Assembly: GCF_000293885.2 (NCBI RefSeq)
Contig: NZ_CP010945.1
Span: 62,001 to 126,000 of the forward strand
Length of the DNA: 64,000 nucleotides
Direction of reading: 5' to 3'
From: Pseudomonas fluorescens NCIMB 11764
GTDB taxonomy: Bacteria > Pseudomonadota > Gammaproteobacteria > Pseudomonadales > Pseudomonadaceae
Shown here: positions 40,457 to 53,121 of the stretch, piece by piece
Layout of the letters: each line of letters opens with the position of its first letter
Numbering within the stretch: the stretch's first letter is position 1
Notes under the pieces: model-generated
Databases searched by the model: none
What the model saw: only the letters and a program-made list of their open reading frames with translations
What the model was told of the DNA's origin: nothing
Position numbers and translations under genes: made by a program

Positions 40457-40945
40457 ATGAAACGGATTCTTCTCGGTACTCTCTTCACCGCTGTATCCCT
40501 CAATGCCATGGCTCAGGCGCCAGGCGGCCCGGATTGCGGTTGGGGCAACATGCTGTTCGAAGGTCAGCGTGGCACCCCGGCTCACTTCCTGGCATCCACC
40601 ACCAACGGCACTTCCGGCAACGCAACCTTCGGTATGACCTCCGGTACCAACGGTTGCTCGACTAATGCGTCGCTGACCTATGGCGGCAAATCCTGGATTG
40701 CCATGAATGGCATGATGAACGAGCTGTCCGAAGACATGGCCAAGGGTCAGGGCGAAGCGCTGACCACTTACGCCGTGGTACTGGGCGTGGCGCCGGAAGA
40801 CCGTGCGCACTTCGCCGCCGTCACTCATGAGCACTTCCAGCAGATCTTCAGCAAGGCTGACGTGACCGCTGACGACGTGCATACCAACACCCTGGCCGTT
40901 CTGAAGAGCGATCCACGTCTGGCCAAGTACGCCACTCAAGCTTAA
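40457..40945 (+). CDS. DUF3015 family exported protein (162 aa)
   Basis: Signal peptide 1-19 (LLGTLFTAVSLNAMA/Q). The mature protein begins APGGPDCGWGNMLFEGQRG and contains the DUF3015 pattern FLASTTNGTSGNATFGMTSG. Two cysteines (DCGWG and NGCSTN) could pair. Function unknown. A terminator follows, so the gene is transcribed alone; the preceding 275-bp gap is expected to hold its promoter. Confidence 0.88.
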   Translation: MKRILLGTLFTAVSLNAMAQAPGGPDCGWGNMLFEGQRGTPAHFLASTTNGTSGNATFGMTSGTNGCSTNASLTYGGKSWIAMNGMMNELSEDMAKGQGEALTTYAVVLGVAPEDRAHFAAVTHEHFQQIFSKADVTADDVHTNTLAVLKSDPRLAKYATQA

Positions 40946-40949
40946 GCTC

Positions 40950-40987
40950 GACCCGCCCGTTCCTTTCGGGGAGCGGGTTTTGTTTTT
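40950..40987 (+). terminator. Terminator of the DUF3015 gene
   Basis: ACCCGC-CCGTTCCTTTCGGGGA-GCGGGTTTTG, stem followed by T-rich DNA. Confidence 0.8.
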
Positions 40988-41040
40988 TGGACCTGCCCCT
41001 TTTTTTGGGTCTTTATTCTCGAATCTCTAAGTTGCCCACT

Positions 41041-42894
41041 ATGCTCAAACGCCTTGCCTGGCTGGCGCTCTGTGTCTGCGCCCCGCTGTCCGCCGCGCCA
41101 CACATCGACAATCAACGTTTGCAGCAACTGGCCAATGACCCCTTCTGGATTTCCCTCGGTCATTACGAAACCGCCAAACTGGGCGGCTGGCGCAGCTATG
41201 TCAGCGACAGGAAATTCTTCCTGGCGCCCGACGGCAACGAACATCCCGACCGTGAACTGGCCGCCACCGTGCAAGCGCTGTACGCCCCGGCCACTGCCGG
41301 CGAGCAGCACGCGCAGTGCGTCTATCCGGCCCGTACTCGCTGGCTGAAAGCACAACTCAATCTGACCGACCTGCCTTCCCTGGACTGCGCCGAGTTCAAG
41401 CAATGGTTCAAGGATGTCTCACCCCATAGCGCGGTGATGATTTTCCCGGCGGCCTATCTGAACAGCCCGTCATCGATGTTCGGCCACACGTTGCTGCGGA
41501 TCGATCAGGCGGGTGTGCAGAGCGACAAGACGTCACTGCTCAGCTACGCGATCAATTTCGGCGCCTACATCGAAGGTTCGGACAACAGCATCCTCTACGC
41601 CTGGAAGGGCTTGATGGGCGGCTATCCGGGCCTGTTTGCGCTGGTGCCGTATCAGGAAAAACTCTCGGAATACCGCAGCCTCGAAAACCGCGACCTGTGG
41701 GAATACCGGCTGAACCTGACGCAGCAAGAAACCGAGCGCATGGTCGAGCATGTCTGGGAGCTCAAGCAGATCCAGTTCGATTATTTCTTCTTCGACGAAA
41801 ACTGCTCCTATCGCCTGCTGGAATTACTGCAAGTGGCGCGTCCGAGTTTGCGCCTGACCGAACAATTCCCGCTGACCGCGATTCCAACCGACACCGTCAA
41901 AGCCGTCAAAGAAGCCGGTCTGGTGGAGTCGATTGAGTATCGTCCGTCCCGCGAGCGTGAGCTGCTGAGCCGCGCCGAACCGTTGAATCCTGAAGAGCAG
42001 CAGTGGGTGCTGAAAGTCAGCGCCGACCAGAAACAATTGCAGGAGCCAGCATTCAAGGCGCAATCGCGCGAGCGTCAGGCGCTGATCATCGACGCGGCTT
42101 ACCGACTGGAACGCTACCGCGCCAACGGCCAGGAGCGCGACCCGCAACGGGCCCAACGCAGTTTCGAATTGCTGCGCGCGATCAACCAGAACCCGCCCCC
42201 CGAGCTGAACATTCCCCAACCCGGCCTGCCTGAAGACGGCCATGAATCGCGCACCTGGCAAGCCGGCATCGGCACCCGGGGCGACAAGGCGTTTGGTGAA
42301 TATGGCCTGCGCATGGCCTATCACGACCTCAACGACAACTCGGAAAGCTTCCCCCTCGGCGCGCAGATTGAAATCCTGCAGATGAAACTGCGCCAGTACG
42401 AAGGCAATCAATGGCAGTTGCAGCAACTGGACCTGGCGACCATTCGCTCCCTGACACCGCGTAATGAGTTGTTGCAGCCGCTGTCGTGGCAAGTCACGGG
42501 CGGCCTTGAGCGCGTACCGGGCAAACATGACGATGAAACCCTGGTCAGCCACGTCAACGGCGGTGGCGGCGGCACCTGGCAGTTGAGCGAGGACATGCTC
42601 GGTTTCGCCTTGGGCACGGTGCGCGTCGAGCACAACAATGACTTTGCCGGTTTCATCGCTCCGGCGGCGGGTTTCAACAGCGGCGTGCTGTGGAAGAACC
42701 CGCTGGGCAACTTCAGCCTTGAGGCCAAGGGAGATTTCTTCACCAATGGCGAAGTGCGTCGTAGCGTGAGCCTGAACCAGCAGTGGGAATTGTCGCGCAA
42801 CCTCGGTTTGCGCCTGAGTGCACAGCGTGAATTCAGCCACCTCGCCTCCCCTGAAAACGAAGTGATGCTTGAGGTGAAGTGGTATCACTACTGA
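41041..42894 (+). CDS. DUF4105 envelope protein with C-terminal barrel-like domain (617 aa)
   Basis: Signal peptide 1-18 (LAWLALCVCAPLSA/A). The DUF4105 region (about 120-290) contains SPSSMFGHTLLRID and YFFFDENCSYRLLELL, with conserved His and Cys residues of an apparent cysteine-type catalytic triad seen in this family; activity is unproven. The last 200 residues alternate polar and hydrophobic residues and end in ...VKWYHY, an aromatic C-terminus typical of outer-membrane beta barrels. The start at 41041 is 53 bp after the DUF3015 terminator. Confidence 0.87.
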   Translation: MLKRLAWLALCVCAPLSAAPHIDNQRLQQLANDPFWISLGHYETAKLGGWRSYVSDRKFFLAPDGNEHPDRELAATVQALYAPATAGEQHAQCVYPARTRWLKAQLNLTDLPSLDCAEFKQWFKDVSPHSAVMIFPAAYLNSPSSMFGHTLLRIDQAGVQSDKTSLLSYAINFGAYIEGSDNSILYAWKGLMGGYPGLFALVPYQEKLSEYRSLENRDLWEYRLNLTQQETERMVEHVWELKQIQFDYFFFDENCSYRLLELLQVARPSLRLTEQFPLTAIPTDTVKAVKEAGLVESIEYRPSRERELLSRAEPLNPEEQQWVLKVSADQKQLQEPAFKAQSRERQALIIDAAYRLERYRANGQERDPQRAQRSFELLRAINQNPPPELNIPQPGLPEDGHESRTWQAGIGTRGDKAFGEYGLRMAYHDLNDNSESFPLGAQIEILQMKLRQYEGNQWQLQQLDLATIRSLTPRNELLQPLSWQVTGGLERVPGKHDDETLVSHVNGGGGGTWQLSEDMLGFALGTVRVEHNNDFAGFIAPAAGFNSGVLWKNPLGNFSLEAKGDFFTNGEVRRSVSLNQQWELSRNLGLRLSAQREFSHLASPENEVMLEVKWYHY

Positions 42895-43012
42895 CTCAGA
42901 AGCACCTGCTCCCCTGTGATGTTGAATGGATTTTTCACAGAGCGACTACAAACGCCTCACGAATCCACTCCTAGACTTCACGTATAGGCCGTCGCACGGC
43001 CGGGAGTCCGAG

Positions 43013-43369
43013 ATGTGGCGTTGTGTAGGTATGGTGGTTGTGTTGATGTCGATCGCGGGCTGCCAGACCACCCATGAAGATTTGATTGCCAAGGGCTATC
43101 CACCGGCCTTCGCCGACGGCTTCGACGACGGCTGCAGCAGTGGCCGACAAGCTGCCGGGGCGATCACCGGTGAATTTCGCAAGAACGTGCCGCGTTATCT
43201 CAAGGACAAGCAATACGCCGAAGGCTGGAGCGATGGTTTTCGCCAATGCCAGGCCATGCGCGAAAGCGAAGATCGCGAGGACTATCGCAGCCACCATTGG
43301 GACGAGCGTGAAAGAGCCTGGCAGCACCAGAAAGACCAGGACGCCGCCCGTGCGTTTCGCTCGCAATGA
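43013..43369 (+). CDS. Small lipoprotein (118 aa)
   Basis: Lipobox MSIAGC (Cys17) after a hydrophobic leader; the start 43013 follows GGGAGTCCGAG and the longer frame to 42926 has none. The sequence YPPAFADGFDDGCSSGRQAAG and a second YAEGWSDGFRQCQAM show an internal GF-D-G-C-type duplication of about 60-residue spacing. The C-terminal part is charged. Similar small lipoproteins occur at this place in other Pseudomonas; function unknown. Confidence 0.82.
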   Translation: MWRCVGMVVVLMSIAGCQTTHEDLIAKGYPPAFADGFDDGCSSGRQAAGAITGEFRKNVPRYLKDKQYAEGWSDGFRQCQAMRESEDREDYRSHHWDERERAWQHQKDQDAARAFRSQ

Positions 43370-43439
43370 GTCGCTTCCAGACATCCGCCGAAACTAAAAG
43401 ACAGTGACCATGGCCCAAACCCTATAACGGGAGAAAACC

Positions 43440-45361
<1,922 letters not shown>

Positions 45362-45507
45362 TTATGAAATTAAATGGTGCGCTGGATATAAATAATGCGT
45401 GTTTAAGCCGTTCGTCGCACCTAAACAGGGATTCACAATTCAAGTATTGCACCGTCATGGAGATCGCTTTCACGAGCAAGGCGCGCCGCGGTCTTTCTGA
45501 GGCCCAT

Positions 45508-45541
45508 AAAAAAACGGAGCCTTCGGGGCTCCGTTTTTTTT
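45508..45541 (-). terminator. ettA terminator (possibly bidirectional)
   Basis: AAAAAACGGAGCC-TTCG-GGGCTCCGTTTTTTT, a UUCG-type tetraloop hairpin with T-runs on both strands, 20 bp after the ettA stop. Confidence 0.92.
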
Positions 45542-45559
45542 CATGCAGCCAACCCGATA

Positions 45560-47224
45560 TCAGGCCAGTTTTTTGTGCCGTACACGATGCGGCTGGGCAG
45601 CCGCTTCGCCGAGGCGTTTTTTCCGATCGGCTTCGTACTCGGTGTAGTTGCCTTCGAAGAACACCGCTTGCGAGTCGTCTTCGTACGCCAGGATATGCGT
45701 CGCCACACGGTCAAGGAACCACCGATCGTGAGAGATCACAATGGCGGCGCCCGGGAAGTCCAATAGGGCTTCTTCCAGGGAACGCAGGGTTTCAACATCG
45801 AGGTCGTTGGACGGTTCGTCGAGCAGCAGGACGTTGCCACCCTCCTTCAGGGTCAGGGCCAAGTGCAAGCGACCGCGCTCACCACCGGACAGGTCCTTGA
45901 CGAACTTCTGCTGATCGCCGCCCTTGAAGTTGAAGCGACCGACGTAGGTACGCGACGGAATCTCGTAGTTGCCGATGCGGATCTGGTCCGAACCGTCGGA
46001 GATCTGCTGGAACACGGTCTTGCTGCCGTCCAGGTCTTCGCGGCTCTGGTCGACGCACGCCAGTTGCACGGTTTCGCCGACTTCGATGCTGCCCGAATCC
46101 GGGGTTTCCTTGCCCATCAGCATGCGGAACAGGGTCGATTTACCGGCACCGTTACCGCCGATCACGCCCACGATGGCGCCCTTCGGCATCGAGAACGACA
46201 GGTTGTCGATCAACACGCGATCGCCGTAGCCCTTGGTGACGTTCTTGAACTCGATGACCTTGTCACCCAAGCGCGGACCGGCCGGGATGTAGATCTCGTT
46301 GGTTTCCGAACGCTTCTGGAATTCCTGCGATTGCATTTCTTCGAAGCGTTGCAGACGTGCCTTGGATTTGGACTGGCGGGCCTTGGCGCCTTTGCGCACC
46401 CACTCCAGTTCTTCCTTCATGGCTTTTTCGTGGGCCGACTGCTGCTTGGATTCGGCCGCCAGACGATCGGACTTGGCTTCGAGCCAACCGGAATAGTTGC
46501 CCTCGTAAGGAATGCCCGCGCCACGGTCGAGTTCAAGAATCCAGCCGGCAACGTTGTCCAGGAAGTAACGGTCGTGCGTGATCGCAACGACGGTGCCCGG
46601 GAAGTCGTGGAGGAAATGCTCCAGCCAGGCGACGGAGTCAGCATCCAGGTGGTTGGTCGGTTCGTCGAGCAGCAGCATGTCGGGGGCGGACAGCAGCAGG
46701 CGGCACAGGGCTACACGACGCTTTTCACCACCGGAGAGGAATTCGACCTTGGCGTCCCAGGCCGGCAGGCGCAACGCATCGGCGGCGACTTCCAGTTGGC
46801 GATCCAGGTTATGACCGTCGCTGGCTTGCAGGATGGCTTCGAGCTTGGCCTGTTCGGCTGCCAGCTTGTCGAAGTCGGCATCTTCATCAGCGTAAGCCGC
46901 GTAGACCTCGTCCAGGCGCGCCTGGGCGTTCTTGATCACGCTGACCGCTTCCTCGACCACTTCACGCACGGTTTTGGTCGGGTCCAGGATCGGCTCTTGC
47001 GGCAGGTAACCGATGTTCAGCTCCGGCATCGGACGGGCTTCGCCCTCGAACTCGGTGTCGACACCGGCCATGATTTTCAACAGCGTGGATTTACCCGAAC
47101 CGTTAAGGCCGAGCACGCCGATCTTGGCGCCAGGGAAGAAGGACAGCGAAATGTTTTTCAGGATTTCCCGCTTCGGCGGAACAACTTTGCCCAGCCGATG
47201 CATGGTGAAGACGTATTGAGCCAT
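45560..47224 (-). CDS. ettA: Energy-dependent translational throttle protein EttA (554 aa)
   Basis: An ABC-F ATPase that binds the ribosomal E site and gates the first peptide bond according to ATP/ADP ratio. Two ABC domains show Walker A GLNGSGKSTLLK and GGNGAGKSTLFR, signature motifs LSGGEKRRV and LSGGERGRL, and DEPTNHLD / DEPSNDLD. The linker between domains carries the basic-acidic helices (KEELEWVRKGAKARQSK) of EttA. No membrane domain is present. A single gene unit with its own terminator. Confidence 0.97.
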   Translation of the reverse strand: MAQYVFTMHRLGKVVPPKREILKNISLSFFPGAKIGVLGLNGSGKSTLLKIMAGVDTEFEGEARPMPELNIGYLPQEPILDPTKTVREVVEEAVSVIKNAQARLDEVYAAYADEDADFDKLAAEQAKLEAILQASDGHNLDRQLEVAADALRLPAWDAKVEFLSGGEKRRVALCRLLLSAPDMLLLDEPTNHLDADSVAWLEHFLHDFPGTVVAITHDRYFLDNVAGWILELDRGAGIPYEGNYSGWLEAKSDRLAAESKQQSAHEKAMKEELEWVRKGAKARQSKSKARLQRFEEMQSQEFQKRSETNEIYIPAGPRLGDKVIEFKNVTKGYGDRVLIDNLSFSMPKGAIVGVIGGNGAGKSTLFRMLMGKETPDSGSIEVGETVQLACVDQSREDLDGSKTVFQQISDGSDQIRIGNYEIPSRTYVGRFNFKGGDQQKFVKDLSGGERGRLHLALTLKEGGNVLLLDEPSNDLDVETLRSLEEALLDFPGAAIVISHDRWFLDRVATHILAYEDDSQAVFFEGNYTEYEADRKKRLGEAAAQPHRVRHKKLA

Positions 47225-47509
47225 GGAGAACCTTGGGTCAGTGACAGATGAATGATTAGGGCGCAGGCGATGCCTGGCCAGGCCGTGCGCGTCGCTCGAT
47301 TGAAAGCTATCAATATGTGCGCGCTGAAAAAGCCTGATTCTAGGAGCTGGAACGCTCCCGCGTAACCGGCAAAGCTACCTGAATGACGAGAGGCAGTCCA
47401 GCCGGGAGGGACTGGCACTTTGCCACAACTCAAGGCATGCTAGCCGCCCTCCGGGCGTCCGGCTTATAGTGCACGTCGCGCCAGTCCAGCCAAACCGCAG
47501 GATTACAGT

Positions 47510-50500
47510 TTGTCCAATGTCACTCCGCCCCTGATCCCCCGTGCACCGACTGTTGCGCCCGGCTCCCCCCTGCGCGGAACCTTGAAGGGTGCGCTGGCGA
47601 CACTGGTGTTGCTGCTGCTCGCCCTGCTGTTCTGGCAACTGCTGGATCAGCTGCGCGAAACCCAGAAAAACCAGCGTCAGTACACCATCGACTACACCGC
47701 CGATCTGGCCGCGCAAGTCAGCCTGAACATGGCACTCAACGCGCAGATCGCCCTCAATCTGCTACCGATCGTCGAACAGCCACAAAGCGCCGACGAACAG
47801 CAGGAGTTGCTTCGCAAGCTGCAAAAATCCTTGCCCGACCTGATCAGTCTTGCGCTGTTGAGTCCCTCCGGCAAAATCCTCAGTGACAGCGCCACCGACA
47901 GCGAGGACGCCGACTACCTCGCCGACCTGGTTCGTCACAGCCGTCGCCAGGCCCACTATTTCAGCAACGCCGATAACGGTTCGACGGTGCACTTGCTGCT
48001 GCATCAGTCCAGCGGCAGCACGCGTGGCTACTGGGCCCTGCGCCTGAAGCCGAGCTTTTTCTCGTCACTGACCAAACAGAACGAAACCGGCATCCGCCCA
48101 ATGTGGCTGGTGGAAAACCGCTTCAACCACCAAGTCATCAGTCGCGATGATTCGCGCCCCTCGGCCAAGCCGGGCGAGCTGACCGAAGAGGATGTGGCCA
48201 ACAGCGTGCTGACGGTTCCCCTGAGCAGCAGCGACTGGCAATTGCGCGGTTTGTTCGACCGCAAGCGCGTGATTGAGGAATTGTTACCGGCGTTCATCGG
48301 CAAATGCCTGTTGGGACTGGCGCTCTCCCTGCTGCCGCTGATTGCCCTGCTGAACATGCGCCGCCGTCAGCGCCAGGTGACTGAAGGTCGTCGGCGCTAC
48401 AAGGATATTTTCGAAGGTACCGGCGTGGCGCTGTGTGTACTTGACGTGTCGGGGCTCAAGCAGGCGTTCGACAAAGCCCGGTTGCACAGCAGCGAACAAC
48501 TGCGTGGCTGGCTGGAATCTGCGGAGCAACGGCAGCAATTGCTGCAGGAACTGCGCATCACCGAGGTCAACCAGGTTGCCCTGCAACTGCTCAACGTCAA
48601 CACCTGCGAACAAGCCTGGAAACTGCTGATCGACGGCAATCCGCTGGACGGCACTGCCATCGGCAATCAAGTGCTCGACGCGGTGCTCAACCAGCAGAAA
48701 CAGCTCGAGCTGGAGATAAAACTCCCGGACGCCAACGGTCGCGACCAGCACTTGTGGCTGGTGCTGCGCCTGCCGGAAGACCAGGATGACTATAAAGCGG
48801 TGATCCTGAGCATCAACGACATCACCAGCCGCAAGCTCATTGAATTGTCGCTGCTCGAGCGTGAAGGGTTCTGGTCCGATGTGGTGCGCACGGTGCCGGA
48901 TCATCTGTATGTGCAGGACGTGATCAGCCAGCGCATGATCTTCAGCAACCACCACCTGGGCCAGACACTCGGCTACAACCGCACCGAGCTGCACCAGATG
49001 GGCGAGTACTTCTGGGAAATCCTCCTGCACCCCGAAGATGCCGACCACTACCACCGTTCGCGCCAGACCCAGCGTCACGCCGGCTACACCCAATTGCTGC
49101 AATGCCAACTGCGCTTCCGTCATCGGAATGGCCAATGGCGGCGGTTCGACATTCGTGAGCAGGCGCTGGCGCGGGACAAACATGACCAGGTCACCCGTAT
49201 CATCGGTGTGGCCAAGGACATCACTGAGCAGATCGAAGCCAGCGAGTCCCTGCGCGACAGCGAGCAGCGTTACCGGATGCTGGCCGAAAGCATCAGCGAC
49301 GTGATCTTTTCCACCGACAGCAAGCTCTCGCTCAACTACGTCAGCCCGTCGGTGCAGGCCGTGCTGGGCTACGACACCGACTGGATCTTCCAGAACGGCT
49401 GGCAGACGACCATTGCCAACCCACAGCAATTGTCCGGTATCTACAGCCTGATGGACCGCGTCAGCAAGGCGCTGGACAAGCCCGACCAACTGGCGTTGCT
49501 GCGCAGTCAGGTGCAAACCCAGCTGTTCCTGTTCGATTGCCTGCGGGCCGACGGGCGCAAGATTCCTATCGAGCTGCGCCTGGTGCTGGTCTGGGATGAA
49601 CACGGCGCCTTCGAAGGCGTGCTCGGTGTCGGTCGCGACATCAGCCAACAACGCCGCGCAGAGAAAGACCTGCGCATGGCGGCCACGGTATTCGAACACT
49701 CGACCTCGGCGATTCTGATCACCGACCCGGCGGGCTACATCGTCCAGGCCAACGAAGCGTTCAGTCGCGTGAGCGGCTATGCGGTGGAGCAGGTGCTCGA
49801 CCAGTTACCGAACATGCTGACCGTCGACGAGCAGCAGGAAGCGCATCTGCGCTATGTGCTCAAGCAACTGAACCAGCACAGCACCTGGGAAGGCGAAGTC
49901 TGGCTCAAGCGACGCAATGGCGAGCATTACCCGGCGTGGGTCGGCATCACGGCGGTGCTCGACGACGAAGGCGATCTGGCCAGCTACGTGTGCTTCTTCA
50001 GCGACATCAGTGAGCGCAAGGCCAGTGAACAACGGATTCACCGCCTCGCCTATTACGACGCCCTGACCCACCTGCCCAACCGCACGCTGTTCCAGGATCG
50101 CCTGCACACCGCCTTGCAATCGGCGGAACGGCAGAAGTCCTGGGTGGTGCTGATGTTCCTCGACCTGGACCGTTTCAAGCCGATCAACGACTCCCTGGGC
50201 CACGCTGCCGGCGATCGCATGCTCAAGGAAATGGCCACGCGCCTGCTCGGTTGCGTCGATGACGACGACACCGTAGCGCGCATGGGCGGCGACGAGTTCA
50301 CCCTGCTGCTGCAACCGCGCATCAATCGGGAAATCGCCCTGAACCGGGCGATACACGTGGCGGAGCAGATCCTCGCCAGCCTGGTGAAACCGTTCGTGCT
50401 CGAAGGCCGCGAGTTTTTCGTCACCGCCAGTATCGGCATCGCCCTGAGTCCGCAGGACGGTAACGAACTCAGTCAGTTGATGAAGAACGCCGACACCGCG

Positions 50501-51358
50501 ATGTACCACGCCAAGGAACGCGGCAAAAACAACTTCCAGTTCTATCAGGCCGACATGAACGCCAGCGCCCTCGAGCGCCTGGAGCTGGAAAGCGACTTGC
50601 GCCACGCCCTGGAGCAAAACGAATTCGTTCTGTATTACCAGCCGCAGTTCAGCGGCGACGGCAAACGCCTGACCGGCGCCGAAGCCTTGCTGCGCTGGCG
50701 TCATCCACGCCGTGGCCTGGTGCCGCCGGGGGACTTCATTCCAGTGCTCGAAGAACTCGGCCTGGTGGTGGACGTTGGCGACTGGGTGATCAGCGAGGCG
50801 TGCCGTCAGCTCAAGTCCTGGCATCAGGCCAAGGTGCGGGTGCCGAAGGTCTCGGTGAACATCTCCGCCCGGCAGTTCTCCGACGGCCAGCTCGGCACGC
50901 GGATCGCCACCATTCTCAAGGAAACCGGCCTGCCGCCGGCGTGCCTGGAACTGGAACTGACCGAAAGTATCCTGATGCGCGAAGTCAGCGAGGCGATGCA
51001 GATTCTCGCCGGGCTGAAAAACCTCGGGCTGAGCATCGCGGTCGACGACTTCGGCACCGGTTATTCATCGCTCAACTACCTCAAGCAGTTCCCGATCGAC
51101 GTACTGAAAATCGACCGCACCTTTGTCGACGGATTGCCCTCAGGTGAACAGGATGCGCAGATTGCCCGGGCGATCATCGCCATGGCCCACAGCCTCAATC
51201 TTGCGGTGATCGCCGAAGGCGTGGAAACCCATGAGCAACTGGACTTCCTGCGTGAGCATGGTTGCGATGAGGTTCAGGGGTATCTGTTCGGGCGTCCGAT
51301 GCCGGCGGGCCGGTTTGAAGCGCAGTTCAGCAATGATGCGTTGTTCATGTTCGACTGA
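47510..51358 (+). CDS. morA: MorA-type membrane GGDEF-EAL protein with PAS domains (1282 aa)
   Basis: A dual diguanylate cyclase/phosphodiesterase regulator of motility and biofilm, in PAO1 next to glyA as here. Membrane segments lie at about 24-46 and 260-282, with a periplasmic sensor domain between. At least three PAS repeats follow (about 450, 585 and 725). The GGDEF domain starts near 845 ([18 protein letters not shown]) with an intact active site GGDEF (about 926). The EAL domain has EALLRWRHP (about 1057) and [10 protein letters not shown], so both enzyme sites look intact. The TTG start 47510 has an AGGA site nine bases upstream; the length agrees with P. putida MorA as I recall it. 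Regulated cell-cycle or surface roles are inferred. Confidence 0.9.
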   Translation: MSNVTPPLIPRAPTVAPGSPLRGTLKGALATLVLLLLALLFWQLLDQLRETQKNQRQYTIDYTADLAAQVSLNMALNAQIALNLLPIVEQPQSADEQQELLRKLQKSLPDLISLALLSPSGKILSDSATDSEDADYLADLVRHSRRQAHYFSNADNGSTVHLLLHQSSGSTRGYWALRLKPSFFSSLTKQNETGIRPMWLVENRFNHQVISRDDSRPSAKPGELTEEDVANSVLTVPLSSSDWQLRGLFDRKRVIEELLPAFIGKCLLGLALSLLPLIALLNMRRRQRQVTEGRRRYKDIFEGTGVALCVLDVSGLKQAFDKARLHSSEQLRGWLESAEQRQQLLQELRITEVNQVALQLLNVNTCEQAWKLLIDGNPLDGTAIGNQVLDAVLNQQKQLELEIKLPDANGRDQHLWLVLRLPEDQDDYKAVILSINDITSRKLIELSLLEREGFWSDVVRTVPDHLYVQDVISQRMIFSNHHLGQTLGYNRTELHQMGEYFWEILLHPEDADHYHRSRQTQRHAGYTQLLQCQLRFRHRNGQWRRFDIREQALARDKHDQVTRIIGVAKDITEQIEASESLRDSEQRYRMLAESISDVIFSTDSKLSLNYVSPSVQAVLGYDTDWIFQNGWQTTIANPQQLSGIYSLMDRVSKALDKPDQLALLRSQVQTQLFLFDCLRADGRKIPIELRLVLVWDEHGAFEGVLGVGRDISQQRRAEKDLRMAATVFEHSTSAILITDPAGYIVQANEAFSRVSGYAVEQVLDQLPNMLTVDEQQEAHLRYVLKQLNQHSTWEGEVWLKRRNGEHYPAWVGITAVLDDEGDLASYVCFFSDISERKASEQRIHRLAYYDALTHLPNRTLFQDRLHTALQSAERQKSWVVLMFLDLDRFKPINDSLGHAAGDRMLKEMATRLLGCVDDDDTVARMGGDEFTLLLQPRINREIALNRAIHVAEQILASLVKPFVLEGREFFVTASIGIALSPQDGNELSQLMKNADTAMYHAKERGKNNFQFYQADMNASALERLELESDLRHALEQNEFVLYYQPQFSGDGKRLTGAEALLRWRHPRRGLVPPGDFIPVLEELGLVVDVGDWVISEACRQLKSWHQAKVRVPKVSVNISARQFSDGQLGTRIATILKETGLPPACLELELTESILMREVSEAMQILAGLKNLGLSIAVDDFGTGYSSLNYLKQFPIDVLKIDRTFVDGLPSGEQDAQIARAIIAMAHSLNLAVIAEGVETHEQLDFLREHGCDEVQGYLFGRPMPAGRFEAQFSNDALFMFD

Positions 51359-51369
51359 AGCGCAATTAT

Positions 51370-51464
51370 TGTGGCGAGGGAGCTTGCTCCCGCTTGAGTG
51401 CGCAGCGCTCACAAGATTTTTGGGGCCGCTTCGCAGCCCAACGGGAGCAAGCTCCCTCGCCACA
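51370..51464. repeat. REPIN, GCGAGGGAGC class
   Basis: TGTGGCGAGGGAGCTTGCTCCC at 51370 pairs with GGGAGCAAGCTCCCTCGCCACA ending at 51464, around a core with its own GGCCGCTTCGCAGCC hairpin. This is a third REP sequence class in the window. It may terminate morA. Confidence 0.85.
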
Positions 51465-51593
51465 GGCCGGCATGATCACCGCTGATCCCGTCATGAAGCC
51501 CACTTGTCTGCGACATGATCTCCTTTCATATGCCATCTAAAACCCATTGGGTTAGAATGCCCCCCTTTTCTGCCCCGATCCTTGAGGACCGCC

Positions 51594-52847
51594 ATGTTCA
51601 GCCGTGATTTGACTATTGCCAAGTACGACGCCGATCTCTTTGCCGCCATGGAGCAAGAAGCTCAGCGCCAGGAAGAGCACATTGAGCTGATCGCTTCGGA
51701 AAACTACACCAGCCCTGCGGTGATGGAAGCTCAAGGCTCGGTACTGACCAACAAGTACGCCGAAGGTTACCCGGGCAAGCGCTACTACGGTGGTTGCGAG
51801 TTCGTCGACATCGTCGAGCAACTGGCTATCGACCGCGCCAAGGAGCTGTTCGGCGCCGATTACGCCAACGTTCAGCCACACGCCGGTTCGCAAGCCAACA
51901 GCGCCGTTTACCTGGCGCTGCTGCAAGCAGGCGACACCATCCTGGGCATGAGCCTGGCCCATGGTGGTCACCTGACCCACGGTGCCAGCGTTTCTTCCTC
52001 CGGCAAGCTGTACAACGCCGTTCAGTACGGCATCGACGCCAATGGTCTGATCGACTACGACGAAGTCGAGCGTCTGGCCGTTGAGCACAAGCCGAAAATG
52101 ATCGTGGCCGGTTTCTCTGCGTACTCGCAGATCCTGGACTTCCCGCGCTTCCGTGAAATCGCTGACAAGGTTGGCGCTTACCTGTTCGTCGACATGGCCC
52201 ACGTGGCCGGTCTGGTCGCCGCTGGTGTCTACCCGAACCCGGTTCCTTTCGCTGACGTGGTGACCACCACCACCCACAAGACCCTGCGCGGTCCACGTGG
52301 CGGTCTGATCCTGGCGCGCGCCAACGCCGACATCGAGAAGAAGCTGAACTCCGCGGTATTCCCGGGCGCCCAGGGTGGCCCGCTGGAGCACGTGATCGCC
52401 GCCAAAGCGATCTGCTTCAAGGAAGCCCTGCAACCTGAGTTCAAGGCTTACCAGCAACAAGTGGTGAAAAACGCCCAGGCCATGGCCAGCGTATTCATCG
52501 AGCGCGGTTTCGACGTGGTCTCCGGCGGTACTGAAAACCACCTGTTCCTGCTGTCGCTGATCAAGCAGGAAATCTCCGGTAAAGACGCCGACGCCGCTCT
52601 GGGCAAAGCGTTCATCACCGTGAACAAGAACTCCGTGCCAAACGATCCACGCTCCCCGTTCGTTACTTCCGGCCTGCGCTTCGGCACTCCGGCTGTGACC
52701 ACTCGTGGCTTCAAGGAAGCTGAGTGCAAAGAGCTGGCCGGCTGGATCTGCGACATCCTGGCTGACCTGAACAACGAAGCGGTGATCGACGCCGTTCGTG
52801 AGAAGGTCAAGGCCATCTGCAAGAAGCTGCCGGTGTACGGCGCTTAA
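51594..52847 (+). CDS. glyA: Serine hydroxymethyltransferase GlyA (417 aa)
   Basis: A PLP enzyme converting serine and tetrahydrofolate to glycine and methylene-THF. The PLP lysine lies in [16 protein letters not shown] and the conserved N-terminal [12 protein letters not shown] block is present. The start ATG 51594 follows TTGAGGACC. Length is as usual. Its expression-linked bases show strong codon bias (many CTG, GGT, AAG). A terminator follows 24 bp after the stop. Confidence 0.98.
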   Translation: MFSRDLTIAKYDADLFAAMEQEAQRQEEHIELIASENYTSPAVMEAQGSVLTNKYAEGYPGKRYYGGCEFVDIVEQLAIDRAKELFGADYANVQPHAGSQANSAVYLALLQAGDTILGMSLAHGGHLTHGASVSSSGKLYNAVQYGIDANGLIDYDEVERLAVEHKPKMIVAGFSAYSQILDFPRFREIADKVGAYLFVDMAHVAGLVAAGVYPNPVPFADVVTTTTHKTLRGPRGGLILARANADIEKKLNSAVFPGAQGGPLEHVIAAKAICFKEALQPEFKAYQQQVVKNAQAMASVFIERGFDVVSGGTENHLFLLSLIKQEISGKDADAALGKAFITVNKNSVPNDPRSPFVTSGLRFGTPAVTTRGFKEAECKELAGWICDILADLNNEAVIDAVREKVKAICKKLPVYGA

Positions 52848-52871
52848 TCAGCCCGCTAAACCGCAGCAATG

Positions 52872-52903
52872 AAAAAACCGGCCAGCGATGGCCGGTTTTT
52901 TTT
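52872..52903 (+). terminator. glyA terminator
   Basis: AAAAAACCGGCC-AGCGAT-GGCCGGTTTTTTTT. Confidence 0.92.
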
Positions 52904-52955
52904 GACTGAAATTCCTGACGGCTAATCTGACGGCAGCTCCTACGGGACCAGCACC

Positions 52956-52970
52956 ACTGGTCAGACCGGT
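52956..52970. promoter_or_regulatory. FadR/PdhR-like operator 1
   Basis: ACTGGTCAGACCGGT is an almost perfect inverted repeat with core GGT-CAG-ACC, matching the TGGTnnnACCA type of FadR-subfamily GntR regulators. It is 152 bp before the symporter gene and about 86 bp from operator 2. Confidence 0.62.
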
Positions 52971-53042
52971 AATGCCAATTTGTCTGCTTACCCTTGTAAT
53001 CCTGAAAAAATCCAGCGTAGACTGCGCCTGCACTGGACATAC

Positions 53043-53053
53043 CGGTAAGACCA
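53043..53053. promoter_or_regulatory. FadR/PdhR-like operator 2
   Basis: CGGTAAGACCA has core GGT-AAG-ACC, the spacer being that of LldR/PdhR operators (TGGTAAGACCA), 69 bp before the symporter start. Confidence 0.62.
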
Positions 53054-53121
53054 CAATAATTAAGTCCTGAATCTGATGCGCCCCGCGCACGGCAGCCAGG
53101 ACACCGACCAGGATTCCTCCC

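Noticed and set aside
45863..47251. 462-codon plus-strand open frame opposite ettA
   Set aside because: Antisense to ettA, whose ABC motifs are unambiguous; no ribosome-binding site.
47225..47509. Sigma-54 promoter before morA (TGGCACTTTGCC)
   Set aside because: The spacing between the two elements does not fit the -24/-12 arrangement.
48284..49699. 471-codon minus-strand open frame inside morA
   Set aside because: Lies within the MorA PAS region on the opposite strand; product shows no domain.
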